Shown: one piece after another, positions 33,164 to 40,446 of the stretch
Layout: each line of letters begins with the position of its first letter
Numbering within the stretch: the stretch's first letter is position 1
NCBI GenBank assembly: GCA_030529855.1
Contig: JAUMWC010000005.1
Coordinates: 30,157 to 94,156 of the forward strand
Direction: 5' to 3'
DNA from: Gemella sp.
GTDB taxonomy: Bacteria > Bacillota > Bacilli > Staphylococcales > Gemellaceae
DNA length: 64,000 nucleotides
Made by a program: the position numbers and the translations under genes
The notes under the pieces: generated by a model
Told to the model about the DNA's origin: nothing
The model's input: the letters and a program-made list of their open reading frames with translations, nothing else
Database searches by the model: none

Positions 33164-33649
33164 ATGGCAGAAGAAAAATTAGAATTTCAAATGACCCAAG
33201 AAGGTTATGATAAGTTAGTAGCAGAATTAGATTATTTAAAAACAGTAAGACGTCCAGAAATCGTAGAAGAGATTAAAGTTGCTCGTTCATTCGGGGATTT
33301 ATCTGAGAATGCTGAGTACCACGCTGCAAAAGATGCTCAAGGAGAGATTGAACAAAAAATTCTTGAATTAGAGCAACAAATTCGTTTTGCAAAAATTATT
33401 ACAATCGAAGCAGGATCTAACACAATCCGTTTAGGACACACTGTAACATTTGTAGAATTACCAAAAGGTGCAGAAGAAAGTTATAAAATTGTAGGGGTTG
33501 CAGAAGCAAACCCACTAGAAGCAATGATTTCTAACGAATCACCAATCGGACAAGCTTTATTAGGAAGAAAAGTAGGGGATACAGTAAAAATTTCTTTACC
33601 TACTGGACCAGAAGCTTCAATGGACATCAAAATAGTTAAGGTTCAATAA
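33164..33649 (+). CDS. greA: Transcript cleavage factor GreA
   Basis: A 161-residue factor that rescues backtracked RNA polymerase. The N-terminal coiled coil carries the acidic tip FGDLSENAEYHAAK (about 45-58, with the catalytic Asp/Glu pair), and the C-terminal FKBP-like domain ends MDIKIVKV. AGAGG before the ATG. Between udk and mtnN, all in one direction and tightly spaced. Confidence 0.97.
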   Translation: MAEEKLEFQMTQEGYDKLVAELDYLKTVRRPEIVEEIKVARSFGDLSENAEYHAAKDAQGEIEQKILELEQQIRFAKIITIEAGSNTIRLGHTVTFVELPKGAEESYKIVGVAEANPLEAMISNESPIGQALLGRKVGDTVKISLPTGPEASMDIKIVKVQ

Positions 33650-33651
33650 TT

Positions 33652-34347
33652 ATGATAGCACTTATAGGAGCAATGCCTGAAGAGGTAGCCATCATAAAAT
33701 CTCAAATAAAAGACTTGAGAGTAGAAAAAAAAGCTCACGTTGATTTTTATGTAGGAACTTACTTAGATAAGGATATAGTTCTTATGCTATGTAAACCTGG
33801 TAAAGTAAATGCAGCAATAGCTACATCTTTATTATTAGATAACTACTCTGTGGATTATGTAATTAATATTGGTTCTTGTGGAGCTCTAGATAAAGACCTA
33901 GAAATAGGAGATTTAATCGTAGGTACACAAGTTACTCATTTTGATGTAGATGCAACTTACTTTGGTTACGAACTAGGTCAAGTCCCACAAATGCCTGCTA
34001 AATATGAAAGTGATAAAGATTTAATCCAAACAATTTTAGATAATTCATCTGATTTTGATTTAGGTGAATATAAGATTCACTTTGGATTATTAGGAACGTC
34101 AGATTCATTTATTTCTAATAAAGAACTTAAAAAAGGAATTTTAGAAAAGTTCCCAACATTATTAGCAGTAGATATGGAAGCAGCAGCAATAGCGCAAACA
34201 TGCCATAACTTCGGTGTCAAGTTTATCATTTGCCGTTCAGTAAGTGATAAAGCTGAAGAAGGTTCTAGAATTACTTTCGACGAATTCTTAGGAATAGCTG
34301 CTAAAAATTCATCAATTTTAACAAGTGAATTAGTTAAGAGAATATAG
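33652..34347 (+). CDS. mtnN: 5'-methylthioadenosine/S-adenosylhomocysteine nucleosidase
   Basis: A 231-residue nucleosidase that recycles MTA and SAH and supplies the precursor of AI-2. Typical features: IGAMPEEVAI start with the catalytic Glu near residue 11, NIGSCGALD, VDMEAAAIAQ (about 172-181) and CRSVSDKA with the catalytic Asp near 199. Starts two bases after greA, so it is translationally linked. Removes SAH generated by methyltransferases such as TrmR in the same cluster (inference). Confidence 0.95.
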   Translation: MIALIGAMPEEVAIIKSQIKDLRVEKKAHVDFYVGTYLDKDIVLMLCKPGKVNAAIATSLLLDNYSVDYVINIGSCGALDKDLEIGDLIVGTQVTHFDVDATYFGYELGQVPQMPAKYESDKDLIQTILDNSSDFDLGEYKIHFGLLGTSDSFISNKELKKGILEKFPTLLAVDMEAAAIAQTCHNFGVKFIICRSVSDKAEEGSRITFDEFLGIAAKNSSILTSELVKRI

Positions 34348-34349
34348 AA

Positions 34350-34380
34350 AAAAGCACCGTAATATTACGGTGCTTTTATT
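34350..34380 (+). terminator. Terminator of the trmR-mtnN cluster
   Basis: AAAAGCACCGTAAT directly joined to ATTACGGTGCTTTT, a near-perfect hairpin palindrome. Confidence 0.92.
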
Positions 34381-34385
34381 ATAAG

Positions 34386-34421
34386 AAAAAGATTAGGAAT
34401 TTTAATCCTAATCTTTTTTTG
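34386..34421. terminator. Second terminator, probably serving hpf
   Basis: AAAAAGATTAGGA and TCCTAATCTTTTT. It can act on both strands between mtnN (+) and hpf (-). Confidence 0.82.
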
Positions 34422-34461
34422 CGTATATTTATGTATTCAAAAGGATTTGCGAATTTTTAAA

Positions 34462-35007
34462 TTATTTTTCTAATTCAAGGGCTCCGTATTGCCCATCTTT
34501 ACGTTTGTAAATTACAGAAAATTCATTTGTCGCTTCATCTAGGAATGCGAAGAAATCGTGTCCTAGTAATTCCATTTGTAAAATAGCTTCATCTTTAGAC
34601 ATTAAGTTTGCTGGAATTTTTTTAACTTTTACAAACTCATGTGTTTCTTCTTCAAATGCTTCAACTTCACTAGTTAGTAGGTCGTTAGCAACAATTCCTT
34701 TTTCACGCCCACGTCTATTGATGCGTGTTTTGTGTTTTCTTAATTGTCTTTCTAGTTTATCAACTGTTAGGTCAACAGCTGCATATAAATCAGTATTAAC
34801 TTCTTCAGCACGAAGAGTTACACCTTTTAATGGGACAGTAATTTCAATTTTTTGTTCCCCATTTCTACGTACCTTAGCATTAGCATAAACATTAGCCTCT
34901 AACTCATTAGAGAAGTATCTTTCTAACTTAGCAACCTTGTTTTCGATGTATTCTCTGATTGCTGGAGTAATCTCGATGTTTTCTCCTCTTACGTGGTATT
35001 TTAGCAT
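34462..35007 (-). CDS. hpf: Ribosome hibernation promoting factor, long form
   Basis: A 181-residue protein that dimerises 70S ribosomes into 100S particles. The N-terminal domain (about 1-100) binds the 30S subunit (YHVRGENIEITPAIREYIENK…RAEEVNTDLYAAVDLTVDKLERQL). The C-terminal dimerisation domain (about 125-181) carries SKDEAILQMELLGHDFFAF and VIYKRKDGQYGALE. ATG 35007 follows GGGGAG; the open frame six codons longer lacks an RBS. It is preceded by a hairpin-rich leader and a consensus promoter. Confidence 0.95.
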   Translation of the reverse strand: MLKYHVRGENIEITPAIREYIENKVAKLERYFSNELEANVYANAKVRRNGEQKIEITVPLKGVTLRAEEVNTDLYAAVDLTVDKLERQLRKHKTRINRRGREKGIVANDLLTSEVEAFEEETHEFVKVKKIPANLMSKDEAILQMELLGHDFFAFLDEATNEFSVIYKRKDGQYGALELEK

Positions 35008-35023
35008 GTTAAGCTCCCCTTTC

Positions 35024-35061
35024 ATGAGTATAATTTAATACTCATCGGATTTATGAATCCG
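35024..35061 (-). other. Two tandem hairpins in the hpf 5' leader
   Basis: CGGATT/AATCCG with a 4-base loop (35046-35061) and ATGAGTAT/ATACTCAT with a 6-base loop (35024-35045), both perfect, between promoter and Shine-Dalgarno. They may protect or regulate the mRNA; neither is followed by a T-run. Confidence 0.65.
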
Positions 35062-35080
35062 TTTTATTTTTGTTACTTAT

Positions 35081-35109
35081 ATTGTACTCCTGTTAGTTTC
35101 ATTTGTCAA
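35081..35109 (-). promoter_or_regulatory. Promoter of hpf
   Basis: Minus strand: TTGACA (35104-35109), 17-bp spacer, TACAAT (35081-35086). Confidence 0.85.
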
Positions 35110-35133
35110 TAACTTTTGAAAAGGTTTTACATT

Positions 35134-35727
35134 TTATGTTTTTGCTAGGCATAAAAAGGTAATTTTTAGATTATTATTTATTGATAATAGTGCTTGTGCT
35201 AAGGCTTCCATTGTTTTACCTGATGTAAAAATATCATCTATTATAAGAACTGAACGAGCAGAATTAAGTGAATGTTCAAATTCTGCTTTTATCGAAAAGT
35301 TATGCAACTTTCTTTGATTATTTAATTTTGATTGTTTTAGTCTATAGGGTTCTATAAATATATCTTTATAATTTATTTTGCATAAATCAGCAATAACTTT
35401 AATATGATTAAATCCGCGGATAACTTCTCTAGTTTTGTTTGTTGGAGCAATCAATACTAGGTCAAACTTATTTTCTTTAAAGAAATCATTAAAAGCAGGT
35501 AGAAATTTTTCTGCTTCTTTTACATGGCCAAAATATTTAATAGAATAGATGGTATCTCTTAGAAAAGGATAGTCTGCAAAATATAATAGGTCAAAGTCCC
35601 TATGTTTAGAAAATTTTAAAGATAGTTCTTCTTTACAATTTTTGCAGTATTCTTCACTTTTTGATGAAAAAAGATTACGAAAACTTAGTGTAGAGTTTAT
35701 TTCCTTATTACAAAATGAACATTTCAC
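35134..35727 (-). CDS. comFC: Competence protein ComFC (phosphoribosyltransferase-fold)
   Basis: A 197-residue protein. Four N-terminal cysteines (C3, C6, C28, C31) form a zinc finger; the C-terminal PRTase-like domain has the PRPP loop SVLIIDDIFTSGKTMEAL (about 160-177). It is needed for DNA uptake and single-strand handling during transformation in Bacilli, working with ComFA. It begins with GTG at 35727, right after the comFA stop (TAAGTG), and the nearby ATG is out of frame, so GTG is the true start. Confidence 0.92.
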   Translation of the reverse strand: MKCSFCNKEINSTLSFRNLFSSKSEEYCKNCKEELSLKFSKHRDFDLLYFADYPFLRDTIYSIKYFGHVKEAEKFLPAFNDFFKENKFDLVLIAPTNKTREVIRGFNHIKVIADLCKINYKDIFIEPYRLKQSKLNNQRKLHNFSIKAEFEHSLNSARSVLIIDDIFTSGKTMEALAQALLSINNNLKITFLCLAKT

Positions 35728-37215
35728 TTATTTCACCAACTTTCTATAAATTGCTAATTCATTCATATAGTCTATTTCTCTTATGGCAGATTTCATATTT
35801 TTATTCTTCTCGCCACCAAAGAAAATAATTGAGCCACTAGGATCATAGTCTTTCCTACCAACACGACCAGCTATTTGTATCAAGGCTTCTTTTGAAAATG
35901 TTTGATGTTCTGCATGGAATACAATAATATCTAGGTAGTCAAATGTAACGCCACGTTCTAGTATTGTTGTAGTTATTAGTACATCAAAATCTCTGTTTCT
36001 AAAATTTTCAACTAGGTCATTTCTATCAAGAGTTTTGCTGGATACAAATTTATAAGAAGTGGACTTTGCTAATTTTTCTCCTATTTCGATAGTAGGTACA
36101 AATATAAGTAATCTTCTATTTTTATCAAGAGATTCTTTTATAAGTAAATCTAATTCTTTCAAGATATTAGTAGAGAAAATATTTTTAGAAAAATTTTTAT
36201 TAATACTTATTCTAGGCAAAGGAAGTAAGTTTCTATGATAACGGATAGGTAGTTTATATATATCATCAACTGATTTTTTAATTTTATCTGATGGTGTTGC
36301 TGATAAAAAGACTAGGGGAGATGAATCTTTAAGTGCCTTTTTCATACCATATTCCAGAACATCATTTCCATTGTAGGGAAAGGCATCTACTTCATCAACA
36401 ATAATAAGGTCAAAAAATTTATAATAATGAAATAACTGGTGGCAGGTCATGATATATAAATTGTTGCCTAGTAGTGTCTTCTCATCTCCGTGCAAGATAT
36501 TCATTTCCATAGAAAAATCTTTTTTTATTCTAATCGCAAGTTCTTTTACAACATCTTTTCTAGGAATAGCTAGACAGATATTTTTATTTTCTTTTAGATA
36601 AGTAGCTATCAAATCATAGATTATCTCTGTTTTTCCAGCACCGCAGACAGCCCAAACAAGAGAAGATTTATTCTCTTTAGAATTATTTAATAGAAAATCA
36701 GATGCAAGTTTTTGCTGGTCAGACAAAATAACACTTGGTTTTGTGAATGAACAAGGCACTGTTTGTTTAGGTATGATTAAGAATTTTGGTTGTGTTGATT
36801 TACAAATACCAAATTCTATACAATCCTCACAGTAAGTAACCTTATCAAATGAAGCAGAGTAGGTATAGAGATTATCAGAAGAACACATTAGGCACTTATT
36901 ATTTTGTATAGGATTTATTTTTTCTAGTTGATTAGATTTTTCCAAGTGATGAATCTTAATTTTTTTGTTTAGCAATTCTTGAATAGAAAAGACACCCCCC
37001 TTGTATAAATTACAAAAATCATAGTCTACTTCATAATTAAATTTATTAGATTTTAATTCATAGAAAATTTGGTCAACTTCTATATCAGTAAAATCAGAAT
37101 TCATATATTCTTGATAAATTTCATCAAGTAGTTTATTTTTTATTTCTTCATTATAAGTAGAATAATAAGCATGATAGAATGCGGGTATAAATTCTAGGTC
37201 GCTAGAAAAATACAT
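35728..37215 (-). CDS. comFA: Competence DNA-translocation ATPase ComFA
   Basis: A 495-residue DEAD-like helicase. A four-cysteine zinc element (C108, C111, C129, C132) precedes Walker A AVCGAGKT (189-196), the DEVD box (274-277), VFLSATPS (motif III) and QIAGRVGRKDY (motif VI). ComFA helps pull transforming DNA through ComEC. It is first of the comFA-comFC operon. A possible promoter on the minus strand (TTTTCA, 17 bp, TAAAAT) lies about 37240-37270; I saw no clear competence sigma box. Confidence 0.94.
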   Translation of the reverse strand: MYFSSDLEFIPAFYHAYYSTYNEEIKNKLLDEIYQEYMNSDFTDIEVDQIFYELKSNKFNYEVDYDFCNLYKGGVFSIQELLNKKIKIHHLEKSNQLEKINPIQNNKCLMCSSDNLYTYSASFDKVTYCEDCIEFGICKSTQPKFLIIPKQTVPCSFTKPSVILSDQQKLASDFLLNNSKENKSSLVWAVCGAGKTEIIYDLIATYLKENKNICLAIPRKDVVKELAIRIKKDFSMEMNILHGDEKTLLGNNLYIMTCHQLFHYYKFFDLIIVDEVDAFPYNGNDVLEYGMKKALKDSSPLVFLSATPSDKIKKSVDDIYKLPIRYHRNLLPLPRISINKNFSKNIFSTNILKELDLLIKESLDKNRRLLIFVPTIEIGEKLAKSTSYKFVSSKTLDRNDLVENFRNRDFDVLITTTILERGVTFDYLDIIVFHAEHQTFSKEALIQIAGRVGRKDYDPSGSIIFFGGEKNKNMKSAIREIDYMNELAIYRKLVK

Positions 37216-37285
37216 AAAATCATCTCCTAATAATAAATTTCACTTATATTTTATCAAAATCTTTTAAAAATGAAAACCTTATCTT

Positions 37286-37315
37286 TTGTATCGGTAAACT
37301 TGAAAGTGATATAAT
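37286..37315 (+). promoter_or_regulatory. Promoter of the membrane protein/pcp pair
   Basis: TTGTAT (37286-37291), 18-bp spacer ending TGA, TATAAT (37310-37315). Confidence 0.65.
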
Positions 37316-37339
37316 AAAAAGAAAATGGGAGAAGGAACT

Positions 37340-37687
37340 ATGGGGATAGTATTACTTATATTAACGTCATTACCGAAGTTTATTTTTAATATTTTAGTAG
37401 TATATTTTATTGATAAATTAGAGATTAAAGACATTATTATTTTCTTACTTGTAGCTGGAGTGATAAATCATCTTCTAGAGAGAAGTCTAGAGCTGATCAT
37501 ATATAGGAAAAAATTAGACCAAACAAACTTATATATTTACGCAGTAAGTTTAGTATCAGCATATTTAATTGCTAAAGCTTTATTTTTAGAAAATATATCA
37601 TTTGTAGCACTAGGTGTGTTAGTCCTAGTGAATCTTATTTTCTACAAATTAATTAATATGTTTACAGACAAGTATAAGGTGGAATAA
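37340..37687 (+). CDS. Uncharacterised small membrane protein
   Basis: 115 residues from ATG 37340 (preceded by GAAGGA; the frame opens at 37325). Four hydrophobic segments fill most of the chain (about 2-22, 30-45, 60-80, 83-103), with a short basic end. No known family recognised. It starts an operon with pcp, two bases apart, so it may help take up or process peptides (guess from context). Confidence 0.72.
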   Translation: MGIVLLILTSLPKFIFNILVVYFIDKLEIKDIIIFLLVAGVINHLLERSLELIIYRKKLDQTNLYIYAVSLVSAYLIAKALFLENISFVALGVLVLVNLIFYKLINMFTDKYKVE

Positions 37688-37689
37688 TT

Positions 37690-38334
37690 ATGAAAATATT
37701 AGTAACAGGATTTGACCCTTTTGGTGGTGAAAAAATTAATCCTTCTTGGGAAGTAGTAAAATCATTGCCAGAAAAAGTAAAGGGAGTAAGTATAAAAGGG
37801 ATACAACTGCCAACTGTTTTTGGAAAGTCGGCAGAAGTATTATTTAAAGAAATAGATAAATTTAAACCTGATGTTGTAGTATGTATTGGTCAAGCTGGTG
37901 GTAGAGCAGGGATAACACCAGAACGTATAGCTATAAATATAGACGACGCAAGAATAGCTGATAATGGAGGAAATAAGCCATTAGATGATGTAATAAGAGA
38001 AGATGGGAAGTCAGCATATTTTTCTACTTTACCAATCAAAGCCATGGTAGAAAATATGAAGGAGTTAGGTATAAGGGCAGAAGTATCGAATACAGCAGGA
38101 ACTTTTGTCTGTAATCACATAATGTATCAAGTCTTGTATTATGTAGATAAAAATTATCCTTACACAAAAGCAGGATTTATTCATATACCATTCTTACCAG
38201 AACAGGTTCAAGATAAAGATCTACCCTCAATGAAATTTGATGATATGAAAAAAGGTATAATATCCTGCTTGGAAACAATTATAGAATATTATGAAAAAGA
38301 TGATATAAAAGTGACAGGTGGTAAGGAATTTTAA
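37690..38334 (+). CDS. pcp: Pyroglutamyl-peptidase I
   Basis: A 214-residue C15 cysteine peptidase removing N-terminal pyroglutamate. The catalytic triad is Glu78 (ITPERIA), Cys141 ([12 protein letters not shown]) and His165 ([12 protein letters not shown]); GFDPFGG near the start is also diagnostic. Usual length. Second gene after a small membrane protein; the transcript ends at a strong hairpin that overlaps the XRE gene's end. Confidence 0.97.
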   Translation: MKILVTGFDPFGGEKINPSWEVVKSLPEKVKGVSIKGIQLPTVFGKSAEVLFKEIDKFKPDVVVCIGQAGGRAGITPERIAINIDDARIADNGGNKPLDDVIREDGKSAYFSTLPIKAMVENMKELGIRAEVSNTAGTFVCNHIMYQVLYYVDKNYPYTKAGFIHIPFLPEQVQDKDLPSMKFDDMKKGIISCLETIIEYYEKDDIKVTGGKEF

Positions 38335-38371
38335 AAAAAACTAGTAGACAAATTTGTCTACTAGTTTTTTT
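38334..38371. terminator. Bidirectional terminator whose stem contains an operator-like palindrome
   Basis: AAAACTAGTAGACAAA/TTTGTCTACTAGTTTT, perfect. Its core TAGACAAATTTGTCTA (38345-38360) reappears almost unchanged at 38769-38784. It overlaps the stop codon of the XRE gene. Confidence 0.93.
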
Positions 38372-38681
38372 GTTTCCAGTCTAATATATCTTCAAAAATT
38401 TTAAATACAGGGTCATTTTTTTCTAATAAAGAAAGTTTTGCTATGATACGCTCCATAGGAACCTCAGAATCAGAGAATGTGAAGAAGTCAGGATATGATA
38501 CATCTAATGCTTTAATTATTCTATCAAGTGTTTCTAATCGGATATTGGTGTTAGCACCACGCTCAATTCTAGAATATGAAGTTGTTTCCATATCTGCTTT
38601 AGCTGCAAGTTTCTCTTGAGAAAGACCTTGTTTACTTCTTAATTCATATAATTTTCTAGAAATATTTTCTCCTAAAGTCAT
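38361..38681 (-). CDS. XRE-family transcriptional regulator
   Basis: A 106-residue protein with an N-terminal Cro/CI helix-turn-helix (about 8-62: LYELRSKQGLSQEKLAAKA, TSYSRIERGANTNIRLETL) and a short C-terminal helical tail (ERIIAKLSLLEKNDPVFKI) probably for dimerisation. ATG 38681 has AAGGAG. Divergent from the lipoprotein gene across a 189-bp region with a large palindrome, the likely operator; autoregulation and control of the lipoprotein are inferred. Confidence 0.9.
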   Translation of the reverse strand: MTLGENISRKLYELRSKQGLSQEKLAAKADMETTSYSRIERGANTNIRLETLDRIIKALDVSYPDFFTFSDSEVPMERIIAKLSLLEKNDPVFKIFEDILDWKQKN

Positions 38682-38761
38682 AAAATTCTCCTTAAGTTAG
38701 TATATCTATAGAATAAGTTTATTTATAAAAAAGAAATAGTGTTATTTTGTTTTATTTACAA

Positions 38762-38789
38762 ATAAAATAGACAAATTTGCCTATTTTAT
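38762..38789. promoter_or_regulatory. Palindromic operator candidate between XRE and lipoprotein genes
   Basis: ATAAAATAG, A, CAAATTTG, C, CTATTTTAT: 28 bp with a single mismatched pair. It lies directly before an extended -10 (TGTTATAAT, 38789-38797) reading toward the lipoprotein gene. Confidence 0.78.
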
Positions 38790-38797
38790 GTTATAAT
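38789..38797 (+). promoter_or_regulatory. Extended -10 promoter of the lipoprotein gene
   Basis: TGTTATAAT; a TAGACA 18 bp upstream (38768-38773) could be the -35 and is inside the palindrome. Confidence 0.7.
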
Positions 38798-38870
38798 TTT
38801 AGGCGAATGATACAATTTTAGTTCGAATAAAGAACAGATTTGTATATAACATATTCAAAAGGAGAAAATA

Positions 38871-39956
38871 ATGAAAAATATAAATAAAAAATTATTAACA
38901 GTTTTAATGTCAACATCGATAGTATTAACGGCATGTAGTGTAGAGGAAGAAGTACCTAAAAGTAAGTCTATCGCTGATGTGAAAAAAAATACGGAGACAA
39001 GTATACAGAGTAGTGGTGGTTCCGACTATGATAAGAATACTGAAAAAGACTTTTTTAATAAACTAGAATATTATTCTAATATAGATAATTTAAAAAAATT
39101 TACTGAACAGTATCAAGGGACTGCAGTAGTATACACTGAAATTTCAAAAGGTGATGGATCGCCATCCTCTGAAAAGATATTTAGTAATTATGAATCACAT
39201 AAGTTTGTATATAATAAAGATGGAAAGTTCTTTGGTGGTAATGCTTCAGTAAATTATTTGGGAGATAAAGAACCACAAATATCATTACAGTGGTATGGAG
39301 ATAAAAATGGAAATAAATTTGACAATATAAATATATCTAAAAATTCATCTGGGGAAAAAACAGAAGAAGGTAAGGATATTATGTTTACGAAAATTCATAA
39401 AGATTTTACAAAAGGAAAAGAAATAATTTTGAAAAAATATGATGTATACAAGGAAAGTTTCAAAGGGTTTGGAAGTGAAGAAGATAGTAAATTTTATCTA
39501 TATTGGGATAGACCTAAAGATGATAATGGGATATTTGGGGCATCTTTTAATCCTATTTATACCAATGATAAAGAGTTAGTTGAAATATGGAATCAAGAAG
39601 AAAACAAAGATATTCTATTAGATGAATTGAAAAAAGAAGAGAGAGATTCTGTGGAAATTACTTCAATTACTGTTGGATTATATGATTCATTATATAGAGA
39701 AAAGGAAGATGAAAAAAAAGCATTCACAAATGCTGAAATTAAAGTTTTTTATAAAGCTAAAAATGATACTAACCAAAAAGTTGTAACAAATTTTATAGAA
39801 TTTAATACTGGTGAAAAGACAGGACCAGATTTAGATGGTGAAGGAAAAACAGATGATTTAAATAACAGGTATTTCTTTAAATTTGGAAAACCTTCAACAG
39901 AATATTTTCCATATCATCAAATACTAATATCAGGCGGAGGATATCACATAGGATAA
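38871..39956 (+). CDS. Lipoprotein of unknown function
   Basis: 361 residues with a type II signal peptide; lipobox IVLTAC makes Cys22 the lipidated residue. The mature part starts with a polar linker, then a region of mixed beta character rich in Lys/Asp/Asn/Tyr. No known domain recognised. AAGGAG upstream. It is the only gene on its transcript and probably controlled by the divergent XRE regulator. Its AT-rich codons and lack of recognisable homology suggest a lineage-specific surface protein. Confidence 0.8.
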   Translation: MKNINKKLLTVLMSTSIVLTACSVEEEVPKSKSIADVKKNTETSIQSSGGSDYDKNTEKDFFNKLEYYSNIDNLKKFTEQYQGTAVVYTEISKGDGSPSSEKIFSNYESHKFVYNKDGKFFGGNASVNYLGDKEPQISLQWYGDKNGNKFDNINISKNSSGEKTEEGKDIMFTKIHKDFTKGKEIILKKYDVYKESFKGFGSEEDSKFYLYWDRPKDDNGIFGASFNPIYTNDKELVEIWNQEENKDILLDELKKEERDSVEITSITVGLYDSLYREKEDEKKAFTNAEIKVFYKAKNDTNQKVVTNFIEFNTGEKTGPDLDGEGKTDDLNNRYFFKFGKPSTEYFPYHQILISGGGYHIG

Positions 39957-39989
39957 TAAATAAATTTAACAATTAGGATATGTTACTTA

Positions 39990-40018
39990 TTGACATTACC
40001 CTAAAAATAATATAAAAT
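39990..40018 (+). promoter_or_regulatory. Promoter of rpsU
   Basis: TTGACA (39990-39995), 17-bp spacer, TAAAAT (40013-40018). Confidence 0.87.
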
Positions 40019-40089
40019 AGATTAGTAACTGTTCAATAGACAGTTTAACTTAAATTTAGACTTTTTTAAATCGGAGGGAGGGAAATCCA

Positions 40090-40263
40090 ATGTCAAAAAC
40101 TGTAGTTCGTAAAAACGAAACTCTAGAGGACGCGTTACGTCGTTTCAAACGTGCTGTTTCTAAAAACGGTACTATCCAAGAAGTACGTAAACGTGAATTC
40201 TACGAAAAACCAAGTGTTCGCCGTAAGAAAAAATCTGAAGCGGCTAGAAAACGTAAATTCTAA
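40090..40263 (+). CDS. rpsU: 30S ribosomal protein S21
   Basis: 57 residues, the usual size: [18 protein letters not shown], then [22 protein letters not shown] and a basic tail [13 protein letters not shown]21 is a late-assembly small-subunit protein that helps start translation. A strong purine-rich RBS (GGAGGGAGG) precedes ATG 40090. It is monocistronic here, unlike the rpsU-yqeY or rpsU-dnaG arrangement of many bacteria. Codon choice (CGT, AAC, TTC) is that of a highly expressed gene. Confidence 0.98.
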   Translation: MSKTVVRKNETLEDALRRFKRAVSKNGTIQEVRKREFYEKPSVRRKKKSEAARKRKF

Positions 40264-40329
40264 TTTTTTAATAAATTAATTTATATTTTCAAGTTATAAA
40301 ATCTAAAGAATTCCCTCTTTTAGATTAAT

Positions 40330-40362
40330 GCCTCATCACTGTAAAGTGGTGGGGCTTTTTTG
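40330..40362 (+). terminator. Terminator of rpsU
   Basis: GCCTCATCACT (40330-40340) pairs, with G-T wobbles, with AGTGGTGGGGC (40345-40355), then T-run. Confidence 0.88.
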
Positions 40363-40446
40363 TTTTTGATTACTGTTAATATAAGTCATTTTTTGATATA
40401 ATTTATAATGTTTGTTATTGAAAATAAAATAATGAAAGGAGTAGTT

